Below, piece after piece: positions 17,822 to 24,239 of a DNA stretch of 30,525 nucleotides. Both the position numbers and the translations under genes were made by a program. Each line of letters starts with the position of its first letter. Within the stretch, counting starts at the first letter, position 1. The notes below the pieces were generated by a model. It ran no database searches and was not told where the DNA came from. It worked only from the letters and a program-made list of their open reading frames with translations. Location of the stretch: positions 1-30,525 of the IMG/VR virus record IMGVR_UViG_3300044911_001514. One strand, written 5' to 3'. The stretch is from a virus.

Positions 17822-17908
17822 CTATCCAAGCTGCGTCAGGTACACGGTTGCCGCCAGCATCCCTAGCAGCCAAGTCAGGCCAAAAACCACAACAGGTGGA
17901 ACGTTCAT
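17822..17908 (-). CDS. 28-residue membrane peptide
   Basis: The ATG overlaps the TGA of the upstream leftward gene (ATGA), which is the main reason to call it. The peptide begins MNVPPVVVFGLTWLLGML and is almost entirely one transmembrane helix. It is the last member of a leftward three-gene chain. The 92 bases between its stop and the HNH stop hold a seven-base stem with an A4 loop (CCTACGT/ACGTGGG) but no T-run. Function unknown. Confidence 0.45.
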   Translation of the reverse strand: MNVPPVVVFGLTWLLGMLAATVYLTQLG

Positions 17909-18075
17909 GGCTTGAGCATTTGGTTTAGGTAGATCTCGGCCTGAAATAGGTCTGAGCTATAGCGACAGATGCCACCCACACAGCTGCGGTAATACAGCTC
18001 ATAACCGGGCCGGTGCAGCGTCTCGATATAGCCGCCGTTACGTTCAATCCTGCTGATCACTTCAGTTTCGTCCAT
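17905..18075 (-). CDS. Small hypothetical protein
   Basis: I chose the ATG at 18075 because GGAGG stands eight bases before it, one of the few good ribosome sites in the window; the open frame extends upstream to 18153. The 56-residue product begins MDETEVISRIERNGGYIETLH and has two cysteines in the stretch YYRSCVGGIC. It overlaps the downstream membrane peptide by four bases and the upstream gene by 19. No family recognised. Confidence 0.6.
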   Translation of the reverse strand: MDETEVISRIERNGGYIETLHRPGYELYYRSCVGGICRYSSDLFQAEIYLNQMLKP

Positions 18076-18266
18076 TGCGCCTCCTCGCGATGAATCCATG
18101 TCTTTAAACCTGCCACGTAAACACGCAACACATCCGCCTGTTGTAGGTGCCACTCCTCACCAGAGTCAAACCACAGCCTGTTGTGCCGATCAATCGCCTG
18201 CAAAGACTGATGAATCAGCGCATTCCACGGCTCTCTAATTGGCGTGTTGAATTCACGCTTTGACAC
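18057..18266 (-). CDS. Small hypothetical protein
   Basis: A 69-residue frame from a GTG start (a TTG at 18275 would add three residues). The product is charged and helical, with IHQSLQAIDRHNRLWFDSG and a C-terminal WIHREEAQWTKLK. It is the first gene of the leftward three-gene chain and overlaps its neighbour by 19 bases. The 111 bases upstream separate it from a rightward gene and should hold divergent promoters, but I find no strong -35/-10 pair there. Function unknown. Confidence 0.45.
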   Translation of the reverse strand: MSKREFNTPIREPWNALIHQSLQAIDRHNRLWFDSGEEWHLQQADVLRVYVAGLKTWIHREEAQWTKLK

Positions 18267-18386
18267 GGTGACCAAGGCGGCCGCATTCAGTCTGGCTGGA
18301 TTAATTGGCCTCTTCTGACTTGATCGTCTCAGCAGATTCAGTTAACAGTCACCTGGCTAACGTCAAAAGGCCCAGCGTGGTTTGCG

Positions 18387-18602
18387 ATGGCTTGGGGTGA
18401 ATGGATGGCCCCGGAACCAGGGCCCGAGCATTACCTAACGCTTGAAAGGCAACGACGTGCTGTGCAGCAATATGACGAACAAGAAGCCAAGGCAATGCTG
18501 ATAAAGCTGTGTCAACTGGCTATGCACCAAGACTTAATTATCAGAGCAGCTACGCGGCACATCGCAGAGCTTGAATGTCTTCAGGCCTTGCAGAATAATT
18601 GA
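18387..18602 (+). CDS. Small helical protein, NblA-like pattern
   Basis: This 71-residue protein is isolated on the plus strand and converges on the sigma factor gene, overlapping its 3' end by 53 bases. The sequence YLTLERQRRAVQQY followed by AKAMLIKLCQLAMHQDLII resembles the two-helix NblA pattern (L-S/T-L/V-E-Q-x, then L-x-I/L-x3-Q-x-M-x-x-E/D-N-x-I). NblA triggers phycobilisome breakdown and occurs in several cyanophages. The spacing between the two blocks is shorter than in host NblA, so homology is only a suggestion. If wrong, it is an unknown small coiled protein. Confidence 0.45.
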   Translation: MAWGEWMAPEPGPEHYLTLERQRRAVQQYDEQEAKAMLIKLCQLAMHQDLIIRAATRHIAELECLQALQNN

Positions 18603-19470
18603 GCTTTAACCGCAGTTTGCGCAGTGCAGCATCATGGCGCTGATTTGCAGTTTGGCGAGAGATGCCTAGCTCTTTTCCAATCCTGGTAAACGGAACAGGC
18701 TGATCCTCGCCACTCATGTACCGTCGCTTAATAATCACCTGCTCCTCAGGCGCCAGGTCATTCAGCAGCTTTGGCAGCATCGCCACAATGTTGTCCAGCT
18801 CGCTCAGCATTGACGGCTCAATCGGCACATCAGCCAACAGCTCAAGGTAAGTGCTGGTTTCGCTTGTGCTGGATTGGCTTTTCACTCGATCATCCAAGCT
18901 GATCACCGACGCGCTATGCGGTAGGTAATGCTTCAGCGTCGGCAGGGAAACACCGCAATGCTCTGCCACCTCCCCCAGGCTTGGCACGCGACTGTTCTCT
19001 CGCTGCTGCGTGCGCATGTAGTCGTTCGCCTTTTTGATTGAAGCAATGGCCCCGCACGGGATGCGGATTGAGCGTGACTTATTGCTGATCGCCCTGTTGA
19101 TTGATTGCCTAATCCAGTTGAAGGCGTAGGTGCTGAACTTATACCCACGTTGCGGATCGAACTTGATGATTGCCCGCTCAAGCCCTAGCAACCCCTCCTG
19201 GATCAGGTCGTCCAAGCCAAGTGACCCAGAGATTTTTGTGTAGCGGCTAGCTACCTTGACGACCAAGCGAATGTTGCTCAGAAAGAAGCTGTCATAGGCG
19301 TGCTTACCCCTACGAACAATTTTCTGCTGCTCTTTAGTCAGTTCCGCTAGATCACGGATCTCAACCCATGCCTGCACTTGCCTTGCCAAAACAATTTCTT
19401 GTTCAGCCGTTAGCAATGGGTAGTTGTGTGATTGCTGGAGAATCCACTCGACGGTTTCAGTGCTTGCCAC
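18550..19470 (-). CDS. Sigma-70-family RNA polymerase sigma factor
   Basis: A 306-residue sigma factor from a GTG start. Region 1.2 is at about 5-40, region 2 at 55-135 (NIRLVVKVASRYT, LDDLIQEGLLGL, RGYKFSTYAFNWIRQSINRAI), region 3 at 150-190 and region 4 at 235-290. The layout matches cyanobacterial group-2 factors. Several DNA-contact positions differ from primary sigma factors: the melting tryptophan equal to E. coli W433 is N118, T440 is N125, and in the -35 helix E585 and R588 are Q273 and N276. It may redirect host polymerase to a phage promoter class. A hairpin with a T-run stands 11 bases before its start. Confidence 0.9.
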   Translation of the reverse strand: MASTETVEWILQQSHNYPLLTAEQEIVLARQVQAWVEIRDLAELTKEQQKIVRRGKHAYDSFFLSNIRLVVKVASRYTKISGSLGLDDLIQEGLLGLERAIIKFDPQRGYKFSTYAFNWIRQSINRAISNKSRSIRIPCGAIASIKKANDYMRTQQRENSRVPSLGEVAEHCGVSLPTLKHYLPHSASVISLDDRVKSQSSTSETSTYLELLADVPIEPSMLSELDNIVAMLPKLLNDLAPEEQVIIKRRYMSGEDQPVPFTRIGKELGISRQTANQRHDAALRKLRLKLNYSARPEDIQALRCAA

Positions 19471-19481
19471 GGGTTCAAAGG

Positions 19482-19509
19482 AAAAAAGGAGGCCGGTGGT
19501 GGCCGGCCT
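19482..19509 (-). terminator. Rho-independent terminator or attenuator before sigma gene
   Basis: On the minus strand AGGCCGG and CCGGCCT (7 bp, loop of six) are followed by CCTTTTTTCC. The hairpin lies after the stop of the 58-residue gene and only 11 bases before the sigma GTG, so transcripts from the early operon must read through it to express the sigma factor. Confidence 0.75.
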
Positions 19510-19515
19510 GGTGTG

Positions 19516-19692
19516 TTAGTTGGTGACTGAGGGTGTTGGCTGAGAGTTCACCAGTGATTTGTACGCTTCCGTTTCGGCCAACCCCGTATAAAGGCTGTGC
19601 ATCGGATGCTCACCATCACGGCCATCAGCCATGTAGGCCTCCTCTAACAGGTCTTGGCGTGCCTGTTGCTTACTCGGTTCGCAAGGGTTCAT
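19516..19692 (-). CDS. Small hypothetical protein
   Basis: A 58-residue acidic product beginning MNPCEPSKQQARQDLLEEAY. Its ATG overlaps the stop of the upstream gene as TGATG, which supports translation by coupling. The sequence looks like a helix-rich cytoplasmic protein with a disordered C-terminus (NSQPTPSVTN). It is the last gene before the terminator. No family recognised. Confidence 0.6.
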   Translation of the reverse strand: MNPCEPSKQQARQDLLEEAYMADGRDGEHPMHSLYTGLAETEAYKSLVNSQPTPSVTN

Positions 19693-19979
19693 CAGAAGGG
19701 CAGCCGGTTAGATGTTGCAGCCTTGGCTTTCTGATCACTGATTGCCAACAGCAGGTAGTCATTACCTGAACGGCTGGTCTTGGGCCGCAGGCTGGCACGC
19801 ATAGGCACACAGTGTTGACCCTTGTCATTTCTGATGGGGTCCTGCTGCAGCGCCCAGTTGTACAGCTTTTCAATTTCCTCAATAGGAACCTCAGCTGCCG
19901 CCCAGTAGGCGCCTTGTGTTTTTTGATCTTGGTTACAGCTGAACCAAAGCGTGAATGCGTCGGGTGCGAAATTAGTCAT
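19692..19979 (-). CDS. Hypothetical early protein
   Basis: A 95-residue protein (MTNFAPDAFTLWFSCNQDQKT) with a beta strand, a helix (IEEIEKLYNWALQQD) and a C-terminal strand pair (RASLRPKTSRSGNDYLLLAISD). It lies three bases after the RHH gene and is coupled to the next gene by TGATG. It belongs to the leftward operon that starts with ERF, so a role in DNA metabolism is plausible but not shown. Confidence 0.65.
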   Translation of the reverse strand: MTNFAPDAFTLWFSCNQDQKTQGAYWAAAEVPIEEIEKLYNWALQQDPIRNDKGQHCVPMRASLRPKTSRSGNDYLLLAISDQKAKAATSNRLPF

Positions 19980-19982
19980 CGG

Positions 19983-20171
19983 TCAATTGATGGTGGGTAG
20001 TTTGAAATAGCGGCGTAGGCAGTCATGAACCGCACCGCTTGGAGTGAGCTGATGCTCAATGGCGTGCTTCTCAATGAGCTGCATTACGTCAGGCCAGAGG
20101 TGAACGCCAACCCCCTTGGACTGGGTACTACGGCCATAACGCCGTGGTTTGCCTTCGCTAGTGCTAGTCAT
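19983..20171 (-). CDS. Putative ribbon-helix-helix protein
   Basis: From the ATG at 20171 (the open frame runs back to 20240) the product has 62 residues. It has a basic N-terminal arm (EGKPRRYGRSTQSKG), then a strand (GVGVHLW) and two helices (PDVMQLIEKHAIEHQ, SGAVHDCLRRYF), the order of the RHH DNA-binding fold. The chosen start overlaps the stop of the upstream gene by eight bases. RHH proteins bind operators as dimers, so this could be an early-region regulator. The fold call rests on pattern only. Confidence 0.55.
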   Translation of the reverse strand: MTSTSEGKPRRYGRSTQSKGVGVHLWPDVMQLIEKHAIEHQLTPSGAVHDCLRRYFKLPTIN

Positions 20172-20403
20172 CGCTGGCGCACCAAAGATGGGGGCTGGCT
20201 CGATGGGCATAGAAATCAATGGGCTTAATTGACAGTCCATCTACACATAAATCATGCGTTTGGCGTAGCGCAAGCCACCGCGCCTTTACCGCCTCATGTG
20301 ACAAACTCAGCAGCCTTTCAGGTATGTCATTTGGCGATTTGACCCAGTGCAGCACATTGCCGCAGATTGCAGCAAGATACATACCCTCACTGTTCGTCAG
20401 CAC
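20164..20403 (-). CDS. Hypothetical protein, start uncertain
   Basis: The frame is open back to an ATG at 20607, but the upstream half overlaps a more protein-like gene in another frame. I therefore place the start at the internal GTG 20403; ATG 20382 is another choice. The resulting 79 residues (VLTNSEGMYLAAICGNVLHWVKSPNDIP, then EAVKARWLALRQTHDLC) look like a genuine folded protein. The better-looking sequence begins slightly before the GTG, so a frameshift or an unusual start cannot be excluded. No family recognised. Confidence 0.5.
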   Translation of the reverse strand: MLTNSEGMYLAAICGNVLHWVKSPNDIPERLLSLSHEAVKARWLALRQTHDLCVDGLSIKPIDFYAHRASPHLWCASDD

Positions 20404-20623
20404 CCAATAAACCCGGTGCAGATAAGGATCTATGGAGTAACGACAGGTCGTGTTTGATGCGCTGGAGCAGGGCGCGATGGGCGCAGTGGTTGCCGAAGTT
20501 AACCAGTCGTGCGTTGTATGCAGCTTCTGCATATGCTTCCGCTGATGAAGATTCGTACACGGCGATGGCATTGCATACATGCGCGAGAGCCAGTCGAATG
20601 TCGTCATTTGCTTGATACGGCAT
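20387..20623 (-). CDS. Hypothetical helical protein
   Basis: A 78-residue, almost all-helical product (DDIRLALAHVCNAIAVYESS, AEAAYNARLVNFGNH, LLQRIKHDLSLLHRSL). It overlaps the end of ERF by 20 bases and is preferred over the competing frame starting at 20607, whose N-terminal 55 residues look like shadow translation. The competing start does form an ATGA overlap with ERF, so the choice is not certain. Function unknown. Confidence 0.55.
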   Translation of the reverse strand: MPYQANDDIRLALAHVCNAIAVYESSSAEAYAEAAYNARLVNFGNHCAHRALLQRIKHDLSLLHRSLSAPGLLGADEQ

Positions 20624-21266
20624 TTAATTCCTTCAGCAGAAAATCGCGATGAATTGCCGTCTTCACATAGTCAGCAGCTTTCCCCTTTTCTGGGATGGCA
20701 AAACGGGCTTTAAACGCGGCGACCACCTCTTCGCGCCGCCCCTGGGGCAAAGCCACAACGGCATTCACCAGCTCATCTTTTTCCTGTTGGCTTAGCCGCT
20801 CAGGGTTTACGGAGTTCAGCCGCTTTGCGCTTGGCTTCTCCTGATCTTCGCTAGCGCTAACCGCCTTTGCAGCAGCAGGCGCGGCTTGAGTTGCATGGTC
20901 ACCGTCATCGTCTTCAATGCCAGCCGACAAGGACAAGATGGCCAACAACGCATAGCGGCGGCTGTAAGTGGTAGCGCCTCCCCAGTCATGCAGTGGATTG
21001 CGACCCTTTGGCACAACCAAGGGCAGCCTGCTTTCAATGCGCTCACCACTTGTATGCAGCAAAGCGGTCACCAGCACTTGCTCACCGTCAGCACAAGGCT
21101 CAAACGTCTGAACAACAGCAAGACCGTTTTTTGATAGCGCTGGCAGCACAGTGCTCAGAACAGCAGCCAGGTCTGCATATTTGCCGTATTGGGCGTGTGC
21201 CTCTTTGTGGATCGTGGACACATCACGATGAAAGGCGCATAACGCCTTTGTTAGCTCGGCGGTCAT
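20604..21266 (-). CDS. erf: ERF-family single-strand annealing protein
   Basis: This 220-residue protein has the ERF core: YGKYADLAAVLSTVLPALSKNGLAVVQ near residues 26-52, HTSGERIESRLPL in the middle and GGATTYSRRYALLAILSL before an acidic DDDGDH at about 130. ERF (phage P22) anneals complementary single strands in recombination and genome circularisation. The C-terminal part is Ala/Lys-rich and ends in a second small helical domain. It is the first gene of a leftward operon directly behind a clear promoter (21308-21336). The natural partner is the exonuclease in the right arm. Confidence 0.88.
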   Translation of the reverse strand: MTAELTKALCAFHRDVSTIHKEAHAQYGKYADLAAVLSTVLPALSKNGLAVVQTFEPCADGEQVLVTALLHTSGERIESRLPLVVPKGRNPLHDWGGATTYSRRYALLAILSLSAGIEDDDGDHATQAAPAAAKAVSASEDQEKPSAKRLNSVNPERLSQQEKDELVNAVVALPQGRREEVVAAFKARFAIPEKGKAADYVKTAIHRDFLLKELNAVSSK

Positions 21267-21307
21267 GGATGCGGTTTACGGATGCTGCGGATCTGCAGCA
21301 CCGGCGC

Positions 21308-21336
21308 ACCATAGGCTAGGCAAGCCTAGTCGTCAA
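21308..21336 (-). promoter_or_regulatory. Leftward promoter with CTAG-N6-CTAG operator
   Basis: Read on the minus strand, TTGACG (21336-21331) and TATGGT (21313-21308) are 17 bases apart. The spacer holds a perfect inverted repeat CTAGGC-AA-GCCTAG (21316-21329). It lies just before ERF and over the stop of the HTH gene. The element closely matches the promoter at 27824-27852. Confidence 0.75.
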
Positions 21337-21994
21337 CTGCTTTATCCCACGCCGCTAACGCCACGTCTACTGGGTCGTTGCCGTTCGCGCAAATCGCCTC
21401 CCATTCGCCCGGATCCCACACGTGCCACCCGCTTAGCACGTTGCGCAACAGGTCCTTCTGGCCAGCAGTCAGGCCATTGCAATGCTGCTCCAGCTGCTTC
21501 CATGCCTGTGCTGGCTTAAGGCCTTTGGTCTCGGCTATCGCCTCAAAGCGCTCCTGGTGCTTGGCACTCATCGCCTCAGCCTCCTTTGCCGTCAGCGGTT
21601 CTGGCAGTTGCAGCGACGTAGGCGCCTCAAGCTCACCCACGAAATGCCCGAAAAACTCCATGGCCCCCCATGGCTTGCCGGTGGCATCGCAAATCGCCTC
21701 GGAATCCTTGAGCCGGTCCTTCAGTTGACGGTCACTCACACCCTTGTAATCGCCTGCTGCCACACGGGCATTGGCCATCGCTAGCTGAATAAAGGTCAGG
21801 GGTGACGGCTGCTCTGTCTTGGAGTTCTGCAGACGGTTAAAGCTGCTGTCTCGCACCGCCGGGAACCCAGCCTGTTCACCCCATTCATGCAGCGTGCTGT
21901 GGGTCCAGCCGTTGCGGATCACCCAAGCGTTGAGCGTGCGCCCGAACCGTTGCCTGGCGGCTAGCGAAGGGTGCTTGTAACGGTCGTGCTCCAT
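21326..21994 (-). CDS. Putative HTH transcriptional repressor
   Basis: A 222-residue protein whose first 75 residues fit an XRE-like helix-turn-helix with long loops: RFGRTLNAWVIRNGW, then STLHEWGEQAGFP, then LTFIQLAMANARVA. The remainder is helical and shows no S24 peptidase motif, so RecA-driven self-cleavage is not expected. It stands between integrase and ERF on the leftward strand, where a lysogeny repressor would be. A cluster of three CTAG sites lies 22 bases before its ATG, as expected if it controls itself. The role is inference. Confidence 0.55.
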   Translation of the reverse strand: MEHDRYKHPSLAARQRFGRTLNAWVIRNGWTHSTLHEWGEQAGFPAVRDSSFNRLQNSKTEQPSPLTFIQLAMANARVAAGDYKGVSDRQLKDRLKDSEAICDATGKPWGAMEFFGHFVGELEAPTSLQLPEPLTAKEAEAMSAKHQERFEAIAETKGLKPAQAWKQLEQHCNGLTAGQKDLLRNVLSGWHVWDPGEWEAICANGNDPVDVALAAWDKAVDD

Positions 21995-22015
21995 GGGGCT
22001 TGGCTCCGGTATTGG

Positions 22016-22040
22016 CTAGCTTACCGCTAGGAACTGCTAG
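22016..22040 (-). promoter_or_regulatory. Triple CTAG operator cluster before the HTH gene
   Basis: Three CTAG tetramers stand at 22016-22019, 22027-22030 and 22037-22040, with gaps of seven and six bases. The cluster covers the stop of the integrase gene and lies upstream of the HTH gene start. No strong -35 box is visible here, so it may act as operator more than promoter. Confidence 0.55.
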
Positions 22041-23451
22041 GCGCACTTGCCCCTGTCCTTAGCTTTGTCTCCACCACCACCCCATCGCGCACCACCATCC
22101 GCTCAAGCCACTGGCTAAACAGCTCCCTCTGGCGCTCTGGCGTTGCCAGCAGTTCATCCCATACCTCCTGACGGTCCAACGCAGCCTCCGCATCGTCCAA
22201 GCTGAACCGTGAGCCACCATCCGCGATCCGCTCATTGATCAACGCATCCAGCCGCTTGGCCTTACGCGCAATCACGCCAGCCACCTCTGGATCCTCTAGC
22301 AGCTTCAAATCCCTGATCTGTGCCTGCAGCTTCTGCACCTCAGGACTTAGCTGCTGCCGTAACTGCAGCTCCTTAATCACGCCCCCATAGGCCAGCAGCT
22401 GGCGATGATCAGCCAACACGTCAACAGCCGCCTGCACCGCTTCGTCCTCCCTAATTGCCGTATGAGGCCGCTTTGCGCAAAGCCGATACGTGCATCTGTA
22501 GTAATGGGGCCCATCCTTTCGCGGATAGTGGTGAGACATGGTGTGCCCGCAGTAACCGCACTCCAGCAGGTTGGTCAGCACCCTTGTCCGCCTTGGACTT
22601 ACGGGCGTCAGCCTCCTGTGCCCCAATGAATGCACCACAGCTGCCACCCTCTTCTGTTGTTCAGCGCTAATCAACGCTGGATGGGCATTTGGATAGGTCT
22701 CCATTACTTGGCCTGGTGGATTGATCAGTCTTCTCTTGCTGCTATCGGGCTTGATCACCCATTTGCACGTTCCATAGACACGGGCGCCAGTAATGGCTGG
22801 ATTCAGTAGCCATCGCTTTAAGCCCTCTGTGCTTTTGAACGGTGCCCCACAATGCGCCTCTTGGTATGCAAAAGCCTTTTGCAGGCTCGCTGTCGCCAGC
22901 AACTCGTTGACAATTTCTTGCGCGAAGGGCGCCAGCTTTTCGTCAACCTCGTAATTCATCTTCCCCTCTGTGTACCGATAGCCCCACGGCGGTTTGCCTG
23001 CCTGTGGCTTCATCTGCGTGCGTGCATACACCTGGCCGTGATGGACCCTTTCGCCAATCAGCTCTGACTCCATTTGCGCCAAGCTCATCAGCAGTGATGC
23101 GTAAAAACGCCCGGCCGCTGTAGCCAAGTCAATCGGCTGATCAAGGCAAATCAGGTTTGGCCAATGGTCTTGGTTGAACAGGCGCAGCAGCCTGCCGCCG
23201 TGGACCGTTGAGCGGCTCATCCGGTCAAGCCGCGTGCAGATCACCGTGGTCAGCTGCCCACCATCACAAGCCTTCAGCAGCCGCGTCAGTTCCGGCCTGT
23301 CATCCCGCGTTGCGCTGGCCACGTCCACAAACTCAACTAGCGGCTCCCCAAGCTCTGCCGCCTTCAACCGCAGGCGATGCAGCTGCTGCTCAAGTGCGTG
23401 TGCCTGCTCCTCTGACTGGGTTGAGACGCGGGCGTAAATCGCCGTGGCCAC
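22027..23451 (-). CDS. Large serine integrase
   Basis: A 474-residue serine recombinase from a GTG start. The catalytic domain has YARVS with nucleophile S10 and R74-x-D76-R77-x-x-R80 (TRLDRMSR). The recombinase domain covers about 145-260. A zinc ribbon has C298-x2-C301 and C320-x4-C325. A coiled-coil-rich segment (about 340-400) follows. Such enzymes integrate phage DNA at attP/attB without supercoiling and need a separate directionality factor for excision. The gene faces away from the right arm; the 93 bases before its start are a candidate attP region but show no clear core. No cognate excision factor is recognisable. Confidence 0.92.
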   Translation of the reverse strand: MATAIYARVSTQSEEQAHALEQQLHRLRLKAAELGEPLVEFVDVASATRDDRPELTRLLKACDGGQLTTVICTRLDRMSRSTVHGGRLLRLFNQDHWPNLICLDQPIDLATAAGRFYASLLMSLAQMESELIGERVHHGQVYARTQMKPQAGKPPWGYRYTEGKMNYEVDEKLAPFAQEIVNELLATASLQKAFAYQEAHCGAPFKSTEGLKRWLLNPAITGARVYGTCKWVIKPDSSKRRLINPPGQVMETYPNAHPALISAEQQKRVAAVVHSLGHRRLTPVSPRRTRVLTNLLECGYCGHTMSHHYPRKDGPHYYRCTYRLCAKRPHTAIREDEAVQAAVDVLADHRQLLAYGGVIKELQLRQQLSPEVQKLQAQIRDLKLLEDPEVAGVIARKAKRLDALINERIADGGSRFSLDDAEAALDRQEVWDELLATPERQRELFSQWLERMVVRDGVVVETKLRTGASAPSSS

Positions 23452-23544
23452 TGCTGTGCAAAGGCTTCTCTATTTGCTAGCTTATGGACACAGGCCTAGG
23501 ACTTCCAGAGGTACTTCGCCTGTAACCACGCTGCGTAAACCCGC

Positions 23545-23805
23545 ATGACCACAGCATTTCGCGCCTTGACAGGGCAGCCGATCAGTGCCAGCACGTTGAC
23601 CGATTTGATGGGCCAAGAGGGCCTGGCGTATGAGTCGCTAGGGGCTGGCGTGCGTGACGCTTTGAGGTGCTTGTCGGATGCGCGTGAGTTCTATGCCCTA
23701 CCGGAAGCGCTTGGGCCGGGGCTGAGCCGGTTTGAGGGGCATTTGAAGCAGGCGCTGGTGGTGCTGGGCGAGCTGCAGAGTGACGCAAATCTGCTGCATT
23801 CTTAG
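23545..23805 (+). CDS. Small hypothetical protein beside integrase
   Basis: An 86-residue helical protein (TLTDLMGQEGLAYESLGAGVRDALRCL, then GLSRFEGHLKQALVVLGELQ), divergent from the integrase and first of the rightward genes. It has no DNA-binding motif that I can see. Position makes a directionality factor, an antirepressor or a copy-control protein possible, but nothing in the sequence decides. Its codon use is normal for the region, which supports coding. Confidence 0.55.
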   Translation: MTTAFRALTGQPISASTLTDLMGQEGLAYESLGAGVRDALRCLSDAREFYALPEALGPGLSRFEGHLKQALVVLGELQSDANLLHS

Positions 23806-23841
23806 GTTTGTCGCTAGCGGAGCCTATTGTTCTTAGGTCAA

Positions 23842-23855
23842 CTAGCAGCCGCTAG
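23842..23855 (+). promoter_or_regulatory. CTAG-N6-CTAG operator before RHH gene
   Basis: CTAGCAGCCGCTAG stands 26 bases before the RHH gene. GTCAA touches the left CTAG, a reversed copy of the TTGAC box found at the other sites. It shares the CTAGC-A/T-GCCGCTAG form with the site at 25250. No matching -10 box is clear on the plus strand. Confidence 0.5.
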
Positions 23856-23881
23856 GCCGCTGGGAACAACCGAGAACCGCA

Positions 23882-24088
23882 ATGACCGCTTCACTTCAAC
23901 GGGTGTCGCGTAGCCCCAAACGCATCACGATTACCGTCTCGCACTCCGTCAGCGAACACCTGCTGACCCTCAGCGATGAACAGGGGCGGAGCACCAGCAA
24001 CTTGGCGGCCTACCTGTTGGAGGTGGCGCTGGATGCGCTGGATGGGAAGCCACCAATCCCCAAGCGCTGGCCCGGCCAAGCCGCCTGA
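23882..24088 (+). CDS. Ribbon-helix-helix regulator (CopG/Arc-like)
   Basis: The 68-residue product has a basic start, the strand KRITITVSHS, helix VSEHLLTLSDEQ and second helix TSNLAAYLLEVALDAL, the full RHH order. Such proteins bind DNA as dimers through the paired strands. It follows a CTAG operator and is followed directly by a strong terminator, so it is probably a single-gene transcript. Its position near the integrase suits a Cro-like or other switch protein; that is inference. Confidence 0.7.
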   Translation: MTASLQRVSRSPKRITITVSHSVSEHLLTLSDEQGRSTSNLAAYLLEVALDALDGKPPIPKRWPGQAA

Positions 24089-24090
24089 TC

Positions 24091-24116
24091 GCCCCGGCCC
24101 CCACCGGGGCCTTTTT
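24091..24116 (+). terminator. Rho-independent terminator
   Basis: GCCCCGG (24091-24097) pairs with CCGGGGC (24104-24110), followed by C and five T. It begins two bases after the RHH stop and ends the RHH transcript ahead of the first 68-bp repeat element. Confidence 0.88.
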
Positions 24117-24128
24117 GTGCCCCACCCC

Positions 24129-24224
24129 GTAACCCATTTGTGACAGGTGGTGAAGCGGCCACCACCGACCCCTGATCTGTGTCACGTGTGGGTTACAGTT
24201 AGTTCATCGGAGGCAAGGCCCTCC
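24129..24224 (+). promoter_or_regulatory. 68-bp inverted-repeat control element, copy 1, with leader hairpin
   Basis: Left arm GTAACCCATTTGTGACA (24129-24145) and right arm TGTCACGTGTGGGTTAC (24180-24196) are inverted copies with three mismatches in 17. Each arm contains two GTNAC units 11 bases apart. Thirty-four bases separate the arms, and GGTGGT/ACCACC can pair in the spacer. After the right arm, GGAGG (24209-24213) pairs with CCTCC (24220-24224), which could hide a ribosome site before the ATG at 24240. A TACAGT near the right arm end is a possible -10 box. Confidence 0.7.
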
Positions 24225-24239
24225 ACCGCACCGCAAACC

